From positions 1 to 9,416 of the forward strand of contig WRDG01000074.1 in the NCBI GenBank assembly GCA_009783525.1: DNA of 9,416 bases, given 5' to 3'. The DNA comes from Defluviitaleaceae bacterium (lineage in GTDB: Bacteria; Bacillota; Clostridia; Lachnospirales; WQUN01). Position 1 is the stretch's first letter. Each line of letters starts with the position of its first letter. Position numbers and translations under genes: made by a program. Under the pieces are notes generated by a model. That model was not told where the DNA came from. It saw only the letters and a list, made by a program, of their open reading frames with translations, and made no database searches. Below, piece after piece: positions 1 through 6,306 of this stretch.

Positions 1-166
1 GGATCGTTTCGGGCGGCAGCGCGTCCAGCGCGTTTAAAATCCCGACGGTAAGATCGCGCGGGGTTGTGAGCGCCTTTGCCGTCCCGAGTATCGTGTTAGC
101 TTCAAAATCGTATGCGGCGGCGTCGGTGTATGTGCCGCCCGTGTCTATTCCTATTCCGATTTTCAA
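1..166 (-). CDS. Hydantoinase/oxoprolinase family protein, N-terminal fragment (runs off left edge)
   Basis: About 55 residues are visible, reading MKIGIGIDTGGTYTDAAAYD and onward. IDTGGTYTDA (residues 7-16) is the phosphate-binding hairpin of the Hydant_A_N domain, the ASKHA-type ATPase fold of HyuA, 5-oxoprolinase and acetone carboxylase subunits. The start is a TTG at 166-164. A TAA lies immediately before it in frame (169-167), so translation cannot begin further upstream, and GGACGG about eight bases upstream can act as a ribosome binding site. Family members use ATP to activate lactam or amide-like substrates, or act as ATP-driven partner proteins; the substrate cannot be read from this fragment. 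From general knowledge, short HyuA-like proteins in Clostridia often sit near corrinoid methyltransferase genes, which would fit the URO-D and RACo-like genes here, but that link is inference. The gene is divergent from the sortase operon. Family assignment is firm; function is not. Confidence 0.85.
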   Translation of the reverse strand, partial: MKIGIGIDTGGTYTDAAAYDFEANTILGTAKALTTPRDLTVGILNALDALPPETI

Positions 167-247
167 TTAAATTACCGTCCGCGCCGCGTTTTTTTTTCAG
201 TGCGGCCGCGCCTTTCCGGATGCTTTTATATAAAAAAAAACGGGTTG

Positions 248-253
248 ATTATA
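248..253 (-). promoter_or_regulatory. Candidate -10 element for the hydantoinase-like gene
   Basis: On the minus strand the sequence reads TTGTTATAATC, a perfect TATAAT preceded by TGT, which is an extended -10 (TGnTATAAT). No good -35 box is seen at 16-18 bases, which is tolerable for extended -10 promoters. Transcription would start near 241 and give a leader of about 75 nt before the TTG start at 166. Confidence 0.4.
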
Positions 254-282
254 ACAAGAATTTTATGATTAACCACTGCGAT

Positions 283-368
283 AAAAACGAAAAAGTTAAT
301 TGAATAATCATGTGTTCGGAAAACAAAAACGAAAAAAAATTAATTGAATAATCTGTGTTCGGATAAAC
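283..368. repeat. Imperfect tandem direct repeat, two copies of 42 and 44 nt
   Basis: Copy A is 283-324 and copy B is 325-368. Both begin AAAAACG plus an A-run and share the cores TTAATTGAATAATC (296-309 and 340-353) and TGTGTTCGGA (311-320 and 354-363). They differ by three bases in the A-run region, a one-base indel between the cores and a T near the end. The cores are 43-44 bp apart, about four helical turns. The repeat lies between the two divergent promoter candidates, so it could be a double regulator site or simply a local duplication. Confidence 0.75.
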
Positions 369-453
369 AAATGACAAAAAAATTTTAAAAATTTTGCGGA
401 GAATTTGCGGGACGCAATTAAAAATGCAATCGAAATGAATCTAAAAGATAATA

Positions 454-469
454 AAAGTTAAAAAACTTT
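454..469. promoter_or_regulatory. Candidate operator: inverted repeat overlapping the sortase -35 box
   Basis: AAAGTT (454-459) and AACTTT (464-469) form a perfect 6-bp inverted repeat around four A bases. The right arm covers the first half of the proposed -35 hexamer (467-472), so a bound regulator would block RNA polymerase. Such A/T palindromes also arise by chance in AT-rich DNA. Confidence 0.3.
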
Positions 470-495
470 ACAAAACAGAAACGTTGAAATAATAT
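467..495 (+). promoter_or_regulatory. Candidate sigma-A promoter of the sortase-adhesin operon
   Basis: TTTACA (467-472, five of six matches to TTGACA) is followed by exactly 17 bases and then TAATAT (490-495, four of six matches to TATAAT). The start point would be near 502. This leaves a leader of about 30 nt that includes the GGAGA ribosome binding site at 522-526. It is the best-spaced -35/-10 pair I found in this intergenic region. Confidence 0.5.
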
Positions 496-532
496 GGAGA
501 AACATTGTTAAAAACGTTGACGGAGAACTCGT

Positions 533-1297
533 ATGCATAATTTTTTGCGCAAAATAGATAAACGAGTCGTGCTTTTTTCGTCGGGCGTTTTTTTTATTTG
601 TGCGGCGCTGCTTGTTTTTGCCGCAGGCGAAAAAGATTACGCCGAGGCGGAAAAAGAGTACGCGCAGCTTCGCGCGTACTCGCCGGTCAAGCAGGATTTG
701 GCCGGCTATTCGCTCAACGAGATACTTGCTTATTTGGTTGAAGAACAATCGGACGGAGGAGGCGGCAATGATTATGCGAGAGCGGAGCTTTCGATTTTTT
801 TACCGGACAACGAAGCCCTGCTTTCGGTTAACCCCGACTACATAGGATGGCTGACGGTAAGCGGCACATCCGTCGATTATCCTGTCGTGCAGTGCGCGGA
901 CAACGAAAAATATGTCGCAACCACATTTGCCGGCAAAGAAAATCCGTCCGGTTCGATTTTTTTAGACCGCAGAAACTCCCCGCTGTTGACCGATCATGTA
1001 AGTGTCGTCTACGGGCACAATATGAAAAACGGCTCGATGTTCGCGCCGCTCGTAAATCTTTTAAACGACGGTTTGATTGAGGATGACGGCAAAATTTTAT
1101 TTTATACGGCAGGCGGTGAATTGTTTCTCTATAAAATTATTTACGCTGTCCGTACGGATATAAACGATCCCGTTTATAAGTTCGAAAACGAAAGCGGACA
1201 GGACGGCAGCATTCTCGTGCTGTCCACTTGCATTTTGGGAGCGGAAAAACATGTCAGGCTCGTCGTGGCGGCGGAACTGACCAAAAAAATATACTAA
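533..1297 (+). CDS. Class B sortase
   Basis: This 254-residue membrane-anchored transpeptidase has the usual length for the family. Residues 11-31 form one hydrophobic N-terminal segment, followed by a charged, probably helical stalk (about 32-85) and the catalytic domain. Class B signatures are NPDYIGWL (100-107), VDYPVVQ (114-120) and an IFLDRRN stretch (142-148). The catalytic triad is visible: His162 in VYGHNM, Cys233 in LSTC and Arg242 in KHVRLVV. The Cys would attack the IPQTG signal of the next gene's product between Thr and Gly and transfer it to cell-wall peptide or to a lysine of another protein. The ATG has GGAGA at 522-526 with a six-base spacer. Its stop lies 21 bp before the adhesin start, so the two form an operon. 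The substrate pairing is inferred from adjacency. Confidence 0.93.
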   Translation: MHNFLRKIDKRVVLFSSGVFFICAALLVFAAGEKDYAEAEKEYAQLRAYSPVKQDLAGYSLNEILAYLVEEQSDGGGGNDYARAELSIFLPDNEALLSVNPDYIGWLTVSGTSVDYPVVQCADNEKYVATTFAGKENPSGSIFLDRRNSPLLTDHVSVVYGHNMKNGSMFAPLVNLLNDGLIEDDGKILFYTAGGELFLYKIIYAVRTDINDPVYKFENESGQDGSILVLSTCILGAEKHVRLVVAAELTKKIY

Positions 1298-1318
1298 ACG
1301 AAGATTGGAGACCCGAGG

Positions 1319-4300
1319 ATGAAAACGAAAAAACTCGCGTTATTTGTTTTTGCGGCGTTGATCTTAACACTGATTGCCGCAGCCGTTACAGCGATAGCCG
1401 CCGATGCCGCGCCGTATCGGATAGTGCTGAGGTATTACGATCCGATGCGGATCACTTATTACATAAAATATCCGGTCGGCGACAGCAGGGACGAGTGGGA
1501 AGGGCCCGAAGACATTCCGGTAGGGGGTGTCGGCGTGCCGGGACCCGGAGACTTTGACATCAGCAGTTATATTTCGACGCAAATTTACTGCGTCGATCCG
1601 TTCGTCCCGTTCCACGGCAGGGTGCCGGATTTCGGCGGAAGCTTTATATGGAACGGCGGAGCGATGGCGGACACGGTGAGCGGATTCGTCGATGCCGCGC
1701 CCTGGAACATGTCGGGCGCCATGCAGGCTTACGGCGACGCCGTGCGCTGGATTGCCGCAAACGGCTACAGGGGCAAGTTCAATTACGGCGGAATTGAAGA
1801 CGCCGAAAGCGCGGAAAGCGTGCGCAGATTAAACGAAATGTTTCCGGGCATAGGCGAAATCGACAAGGAAATAGCGATTATGGCGACTAAGGTCGCCATC
1901 TGGAAAACGGTAGCGGGCAACAGCGTTCAGGTGCTTGAAACTTCTATTGACGATACCGAGAAGCGCGACGTGTTTGACATGCTCGTCTACATGCTGACGG
2001 AATCGGCGGCAAACACCATGCTGCCCGGCCCGAGGTATTATCTGCCGGGCGAAGTGCAGACCACATCTTTAAAAATTGAAATACTGCACGCTGCGGACGC
2101 ATATTATGACGAAAGCGCGGACTCAGAATACAGTTACTACGGGCCGTTAAAAATTTCGGCTTTGTTAGACAATTTACCGAGCGGAGCGTATGTGCCGGAT
2201 CTTGAAAAAATATTCGTAGCGGCAAGCGGGCTTAACTCCGGCGGCGTGCATTATGTTTCGCAAAAAATCGGCGGAACGTCCTACCGATTAAAAGAAGATA
2301 AATTATTCGGAACAGACGAAACCATGCAGTATGTAACCGGCAGCGTAACCGCGGACGGATGGACAAGCGACGAATTTTATCTTGCCGTGCCCAAGAGCCG
2401 CACAAACCCGGAACGCGGCGACCGCCTGCTGCTGCGCGCATTTGCGATGGCGCCCGGAGTAGAAGTGGCGACAGGCACGCCGGTCGTTTATTCCTTTGCC
2501 GAGAGCGGTGTGCAAAATTGGAATGCGATCCAGTCGTTTATCGGCGGAGCGGCGGCCGGCTCTAAGGTCAACCTGTTCGCGGAGGCGAGCTGGAGCACCG
2601 GTGACACGGTGCTGGGCGGCCTTTACGTTTCTAAAGAAGTAATAAACGCGGCGTCCGCCGTAGCAGGACACGAATTTACGTTTGCGGTTTACTACGGCAA
2701 CAGCGAGAACTTTGCCGACGCGAATCGCCTTAACCTGACGGACAACCCGGTTAACGGCGCATATGGAGTAAACACGTCAAACAATACGTTTACAATTAAA
2801 AACGGAGGGCTTGCGTTTATCCAAGGGCTTCCTACAGTAGTGGGCGGAGGCAACACCGCGTATGAATATTTTTATTGGGTAGAGGAAATGTCTCTGCCTT
2901 CGGGTGACTACGAGACGCCGCACATGGACGTGACAACAGGGGGCTCGGCAAATTATTCGGTCAGCGGGCAAATGGCCGGGCCGTTCAGGCTCGACGGAGG
3001 CGACGCCGCGATTGCATACGTGACCGTGACGAACACATACAAGCCGACGATGGGCGAGCTTACTATTAAAAAGGTTTTGAGCGGTAACTATACAGATTGG
3101 GGCATTAACAACAGCACGGTTTTTAACGTGCGGATAAAAGATTTGACCAACGACACATATTTATTATTTTCGGGCATCGACAATGTTTACATCTGCAGGG
3201 GCAATACCGGCGGCAGCGACGCTTCGGCCGGCGACGTGATAAAGCTGACCGCGGGCAGCTCGGTCACGGTGAAAAATCTGTGGGTTAACTCAACTTATCA
3301 AATAGAAGAAGAAAGCGGCGCAAATTATTACATAAGCTACACGGGCAACGGCCTGACGCTTGCAGAAGGTGCGGCTAACGAAATAACCGTGACAAACACA
3401 TACAATCACGGCACGGGCGACCTTATAATCAACAAACGCCTCGCGGGCGACTATACCGACTGGGGCGTCAATTCTTCGACGGTGTTTAACATAAGGGTCA
3501 AGGACGTGACCAACAACACTTATCTCCTGTTTACCGGCACGGGGCCCGTTTATGAATGTTACGGCAGCGGCGCTTCCGGCGATACGATAAGGCTGACGGC
3601 GGACAGTCCCGTGACGATCACAAACCTGTGGGCCAATGTGGTTTACGAAGTCGAAGAATTAAGCGGGGCAAATTACGCGATAAGTTATCAAGGCAACGGG
3701 GCCGTGTTCACCGAAGGCGAGAACAGCACGATAACCGTAACCAATACGTTCGAAAAAGGCAGGGGCGGGCTGGTGGTAACAAAACGGCTGGCCGGCAGCT
3801 TTTCGGATTGGGGCGTCGACGAGGACACCGTTTTTTACATCAGGGTCAAAGATTTGACTAACGATAATTATTTATTGTTTGGCGGCAACGGACCCGTTTA
3901 TTCATGCTACGGAAACAGCGGCAGCGGCGACCCGTCCACGGGCGATACCATCAGGATTACCGCGGGGCAGCCCGTGACTATAACAAACCTGTGGAGCGGC
4001 TCGGTTTATTCGGTAGAGGAAGTGGGCGGCCAAAACTATGCTATCACTTATCAAGGCAACAACACGACGGTAAGCGATACGCAAAACAGCAACGTGACGG
4101 TTATTAACACATATGAAAAAGGCGCGGGCGGCCTTGTCGTAAACAAAAAGCTCGCGGGCAGCTTTTCGGATTGGGGCGTGAGCGACACGACGACGTTCCG
4201 CATCAGGATAAACGACGTGGACAACGGCAACACCCTGTTGTTTAAGACGGTTCCCGAACCGAACGGCAGCTACATTTGCATCGGCAACGACGTCGACGGC

Positions 4301-5158
4301 TTGAGCGTGCCGTACAACGGGCAGACGACCACCGAACTGCCGCTTTCAGCGGGTAGGCCGCTTGTCGTTACAAATTTATGGAGCGGCGCGGTTTACGAAG
4401 TTATCGAAGCGGACGGCGCAAATTATCAAATAAGCTACAGCGGCAACCGCGTGACATTTTCGGACGGGCAGAACGTAAACGTGACGGTGACAAACACATA
4501 CGAACACGGAACTGGCGCGATGGTCGTAAGCAAAAAACTTTCCGGCAGCTACGAAAGCTGGGGCGTCACATACAGCGACGTGTTCGTTGTGCGGATTAAG
4601 GACGCGGCAAATGGCGGTTATCTTATGTTTGCGAACAGGCCGGGCGCAGACGGCGCTTACCGGTGCGTCGGAAACACCGTCGAGGGGCTGAGCGAAGACT
4701 ACAGCGGCCGCACGATAACGGAGCTGACAATTTCGGCCGGCAAACCGCTCGTGCTAAAAAATCTTTGGGTGGGACATTCGTACGAAGTGGAAGAGCGTTC
4801 GGGCAGCGGATACGAAATATCCTACGCTAACAACGGCGCCGTGTTCAGCGAAGGGCCTAACAGCAACGTAACCGTTATAAACACATACAAGCCGAACCGC
4901 CCGTGGCAGCCGAACACCCCGGACGAACCGGACGAACCGGACGTGCCGGACGTGCCCGAATTGCCGGAAGACCCGACGACTCCGGGCGGCCCCGGCGACC
5001 CGGGCGAACCGGACGAGCCTGACGAACCGGAAAAACCGAACATTCCGCAAACGGGCGACGATAAAAATTTTATTCTCGCGGCCGTGCTTACGGCAATAGG
5101 CTTAATATTAATAGCGGCTTCAATGATGGTAAAAAGAAAAGCGAAACAAAATAATTAA
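1319..5158 (+). CDS. Wall-anchored adhesin: thioester-like head, CnaB-type repeats, IPQTG sorting signal
   Basis: 1279 residues. Residues 1-27 are a signal peptide (KTKK, hydrophobic core, cleavage after AIA likely). Residues about 35-235 resemble a thioester (TED/TQXA) domain: IYCVDP with Cys91, then SFIWNGG, WIAANGY and MATKVAIW, where the usual TQxAIW Gln is Lys191. Residues about 236-432 are an unrecognised, probably beta-rich linker. Residues 435-574 are a divergent CnaB-like domain (Lys439, Glu523, Asn572). Five closer CnaB repeats follow (581-1190), then a Pro/Asp/Glu spacer (1191-1240), IPQTG (1242-1246), a membrane helix (about 1250-1270) and a KRKAK tail. Each CnaB unit keeps the Lys, Glu and Asn expected for an intramolecular isopeptide bond. 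The likely role is a rigid surface stalk displaying a binding head. I see no obvious pilin motif, so single anchoring looks more likely than polymerisation. GGAG at 1307-1310 supports this start. The ligand is unknown. Confidence 0.92.
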   Translation: MKTKKLALFVFAALILTLIAAAVTAIAADAAPYRIVLRYYDPMRITYYIKYPVGDSRDEWEGPEDIPVGGVGVPGPGDFDISSYISTQIYCVDPFVPFHGRVPDFGGSFIWNGGAMADTVSGFVDAAPWNMSGAMQAYGDAVRWIAANGYRGKFNYGGIEDAESAESVRRLNEMFPGIGEIDKEIAIMATKVAIWKTVAGNSVQVLETSIDDTEKRDVFDMLVYMLTESAANTMLPGPRYYLPGEVQTTSLKIEILHAADAYYDESADSEYSYYGPLKISALLDNLPSGAYVPDLEKIFVAASGLNSGGVHYVSQKIGGTSYRLKEDKLFGTDETMQYVTGSVTADGWTSDEFYLAVPKSRTNPERGDRLLLRAFAMAPGVEVATGTPVVYSFAESGVQNWNAIQSFIGGAAAGSKVNLFAEASWSTGDTVLGGLYVSKEVINAASAVAGHEFTFAVYYGNSENFADANRLNLTDNPVNGAYGVNTSNNTFTIKNGGLAFIQGLPTVVGGGNTAYEYFYWVEEMSLPSGDYETPHMDVTTGGSANYSVSGQMAGPFRLDGGDAAIAYVTVTNTYKPTMGELTIKKVLSGNYTDWGINNSTVFNVRIKDLTNDTYLLFSGIDNVYICRGNTGGSDASAGDVIKLTAGSSVTVKNLWVNSTYQIEEESGANYYISYTGNGLTLAEGAANEITVTNTYNHGTGDLIINKRLAGDYTDWGVNSSTVFNIRVKDVTNNTYLLFTGTGPVYECYGSGASGDTIRLTADSPVTITNLWANVVYEVEELSGANYAISYQGNGAVFTEGENSTITVTNTFEKGRGGLVVTKRLAGSFSDWGVDEDTVFYIRVKDLTNDNYLLFGGNGPVYSCYGNSGSGDPSTGDTIRITAGQPVTITNLWSGSVYSVEEVGGQNYAITYQGNNTTVSDTQNSNVTVINTYEKGAGGLVVNKKLAGSFSDWGVSDTTTFRIRINDVDNGNTLLFKTVPEPNGSYICIGNDVDGLSVPYNGQTTTELPLSAGRPLVVTNLWSGAVYEVIEADGANYQISYSGNRVTFSDGQNVNVTVTNTYEHGTGAMVVSKKLSGSYESWGVTYSDVFVVRIKDAANGGYLMFANRPGADGAYRCVGNTVEGLSEDYSGRTITELTISAGKPLVLKNLWVGHSYEVEERSGSGYEISYANNGAVFSEGPNSNVTVINTYKPNRPWQPNTPDEPDEPDVPDVPELPEDPTTPGGPGDPGEPDEPDEPEKPNIPQTGDDKNFILAAVLTAIGLILIAASMMVKRKAKQNN
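2621..3040 (+). other. Divergent first CnaB-like domain of the adhesin (residues 435-574)
   Basis: This unit begins LYVSKEV and ends VTVTNTY, matching the edges of the five later repeats. It is longer and otherwise dissimilar. Predicted isopeptide residues are Lys439, Asn572 and Glu523 (WVEE). It lacks the Cys present in each later repeat. The distance from its Asn to the next unit's Lys is 13 residues, the same as between all later units. Confidence 0.6.
3059..4888 (+). repeat. Array of five CnaB-type domain repeats in the adhesin
   Basis: Units: R1 3059-3403 (residues 581-695), R2 3422-3751 (702-811), R3 3770-4114 (818-932), R4 4133-4501 (939-1061), R5 4520-4888 (1068-1190). Each starts with a KK/KR.L.G strand, has a conserved WG, a Y.C.GN motif, TNLW or KNLW, Y.V.E and ends in TNTY, TNTF or INTY. 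Predicted Lys-Asn bonds: 585-693, 706-809, 822-930, 943-1059 and 1072-1188. The catalytic Glu residues are 664, 780, 901, 1030 and 1159. Units are joined so that each Asn is 13 residues from the next Lys. R4 and R5 are longer (Lys to Asn 116 residues, against 103-108) because of an extra DGLS..Y.G-type loop, giving two subtypes. Confidence 0.88.
4889..5038 (+). repeat. Pro/Asp/Glu-rich wall-spanning spacer encoded by short tandem repeats
   Basis: Residues 1191-1240 are rich in PDEP, PDVP and PGDP units. The DNA is built from 9-bp CCGGACGAA-like units (for example 4918-4956 and 5008-5031). Such acidic proline-rich stretches usually span the peptidoglycan just before the sorting signal. The short in-frame units could expand or contract by slippage without breaking the frame. 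Confidence 0.8.
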
Positions 5159-5160
5159 AT

Positions 5161-5193
5161 AAAAAAAACCGCCGGGCAGCCGGCGGTTTTTTT
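5161..5193. terminator. Strong bidirectional intrinsic terminator
   Basis: A8 (5161-5168), then the 7-bp stem CCGCCGG (5169-5175) and CCGGCGG (5180-5186) with loop GCAG, then T7 (5187-5193). The flanking A and T tracts can extend the stem. It is a good terminator in both directions. It lies between the convergent adhesin and URO-D genes and overlaps the first two bases of the URO-D stop codon complement (5192-5194). Confidence 0.93.
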
Positions 5194-6250
5194 ATTCCGT
5201 CCACATTGTTCTATATTTTTCGATCGCAATAGCGAGCGCTTCAACGTTTTCCGGCGGGGTGGGGGGATACAGCCCGCATACGAGTATCAGCCCGCCCTCG
5301 GGCGCGCCGAGTTTTTCGATTTCTTCACGGATCAAATCGTCGATGTCCTTTGGCGTTCCGTACGGCAGCACGGTTTGACGGTCGATGTCGAGCTGGATGC
5401 ACGCTTTGCCTTTGATGCGGCGGGCGAGCTCGTCTATGCCGTTGCAAAAATCCTGCGGGTTTACGACGTCCACGCCGGCCGCCACCTGATCTTCCAATAT
5501 GTCGAGGGTTTTTCCGTCGCTGTGCAGCCCGACGATAATACCCGCTTTTTTGCACGGTCCCATGAGCCGCGCATAGGCGGGTTTTAAATATCTTCGGAAC
5601 ATCTCCGGGCTAATGATGGTCGCGGTTTGAGTGCCGAGGTCGTCCGCGAACATTACGAAGTCCGTGCCGCGCTTAATATGGAACTGTACGAACTTCATGT
5701 AATATTTTTCGGCCATTGCGTAAATTTTTTCTACGTTTTCGGGATGGAGCGCGTAGTCTTCCATCGCGTTGTCAAAACCGCGCAGGTATGTGTGACGCAG
5801 GAACATAAATCCGTGGTCGATGTATGTGGCGGCAAGGCTGCCGTTTGCTTTTTGCTCGTTCACGCTTTTTATTTCGGCTGCCCATTCTTCTTCGGTTAAA
5901 TCAGGCACGGGGCTTTCGGGCGGCACGTATGCGTCAAATGTGTCCATATCCGAAAGCGGGTGGCTTACGACCACGCCGTCCATGTAGCGAAGCGGGTAAT
6001 GCCACATGCAGCCCCACGGGTCGGTTTTGTAATTGTTGTCCGGCGTGTCGAACGAAAAATTCATTTTGCTGAAATCGTACGTCCCGGTTTTGTAATGCGG
6101 AAACACGGTCGGGTGTCTCAGAACAACCCGTTCCAAATCGGTTTTGTAGCACGCCCACATGGCGTCGCTTATTATCATGTTCGACCGTACGCAGTCCGGG
6201 TGCAGAAATTTTACGGTGCGAAAAAAATTTTCGCGGTCTGACATCATCAC
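5192..6250 (-). CDS. Uroporphyrinogen decarboxylase (URO-D) superfamily protein, probable methyltransferase
   Basis: 352 residues, close to the usual length for this TIM-barrel superfamily, which includes haem-pathway UroD and the MtaA/MtbA/CmuA-type methyltransferases that move methyl groups between corrinoid proteins and thiols. Visible signatures: FADDLGTQ (201-208), a SPEMFRRYLKPAY stretch (214-226), LHSDG (242-246), GVDVVNPQ (259-266), a LDIDRQTVLPYGTP stretch (287-300) and GGLILVCGLYPPTPPENV (319-336). The C-terminal Cys325 before the TP.EN motif matches the last metal ligand of MtaA-type enzymes. The earlier His-x-Cys is instead His243-Ser-Asp245, so metal binding may differ. A haem role is unlikely given the neighbours. 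The start is GTG at 6250 with GAGGTG eight bases upstream; two ATG codons follow directly and are alternatives. The linked RACo-like gene supports corrinoid chemistry; the methyl donor is unknown. Confidence 0.85.
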   Translation of the reverse strand: MMMSDRENFFRTVKFLHPDCVRSNMIISDAMWACYKTDLERVVLRHPTVFPHYKTGTYDFSKMNFSFDTPDNNYKTDPWGCMWHYPLRYMDGVVVSHPLSDMDTFDAYVPPESPVPDLTEEEWAAEIKSVNEQKANGSLAATYIDHGFMFLRHTYLRGFDNAMEDYALHPENVEKIYAMAEKYYMKFVQFHIKRGTDFVMFADDLGTQTATIISPEMFRRYLKPAYARLMGPCKKAGIIVGLHSDGKTLDILEDQVAAGVDVVNPQDFCNGIDELARRIKGKACIQLDIDRQTVLPYGTPKDIDDLIREEIEKLGAPEGGLILVCGLYPPTPPENVEALAIAIEKYRTMWTE

Positions 6251-6258
6251 GTCGTTAA

Positions 6259-6285
6259 CACCTCGTTTTTTTATATGCTATTATA
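6259..6285 (-). promoter_or_regulatory. Candidate -10 box and ribosome binding site of the URO-D gene
   Basis: On the minus strand a perfect TATAAT lies at 6285-6280, with no clear -35 at normal spacing. GAGGTG at 6264-6259 is the ribosome binding site. Its eight-base spacing favours the GTG at 6250 over the ATG codons at 6247 and 6244. The predicted leader is only about 20-25 nt. Confidence 0.45.
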
Positions 6286-6306
6286 AACAAAATATGTAGG
6301 AAGTGG

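Larger units (their letters stand above)
167..532. other. AT-rich divergent intergenic region (366 bp)
   Basis: This gap separates the minus-strand hydantoinase-like gene from the plus-strand sortase gene. I see no convincing gene in it. It holds a candidate -10 for the left gene, T9 and A9 runs at 189-197 and 232-240, an imperfect 42/44-nt tandem repeat at 283-368, a duplicated A/T motif around 376-392, a 6-bp inverted repeat at 454-469 and a good sigma-A-type promoter at 467-495. Its composition contrasts sharply with the GC-rich flanking genes. Confidence 0.8.

Noticed and set aside
181..200. GC-rich stretch followed by T9, resembling a terminator
   Set aside because: No stable stem can be formed immediately before the T-run, and it lies at the 5' side of the hydantoinase-like gene, not at a gene end.
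112..303. Plus-strand 63-residue open frame
   Set aside because: It overlaps the start of the hydantoinase-like gene antisense, has a Cys/Arg-rich then Lys/Asn-rich composition with no domain, and no good ribosome binding site.
283..368. Possible CRISPR array
   Set aside because: There are only two adjoining copies with no spacers; it is a tandem duplication.
458..748. Minus-strand 96-residue open frame
   Set aside because: It is antisense to the sortase start and its promoter, and its composition is that of a shadow frame.
4822..5043. Minus-strand frame reading like a collagen-type Gly-Ser-Ser/Gly-Pro repeat
   Set aside because: It is the complement of the Pro/Asp/Glu spacer of the adhesin; the repeat is a by-product of the 9-bp units, and there is no start context.
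1319..5158. Polymerising major pilin
   Set aside because: No clear pilin lysine motif or accessory pilin genes were seen; the number of CnaB repeats fits a single anchored stalk better, although polymerisation is not excluded.
5934..6241. Open frames on both strands within the URO-D gene
   Set aside because: They are alternative frames of a conserved coding sequence with no independent evidence.
5192..6250. Haem-pathway uroporphyrinogen decarboxylase (hemE)
   Set aside because: No other haem genes are present, the C-terminal Cys and TP.EN motif are of the methyltransferase branch, and a corrinoid activator is nearby.
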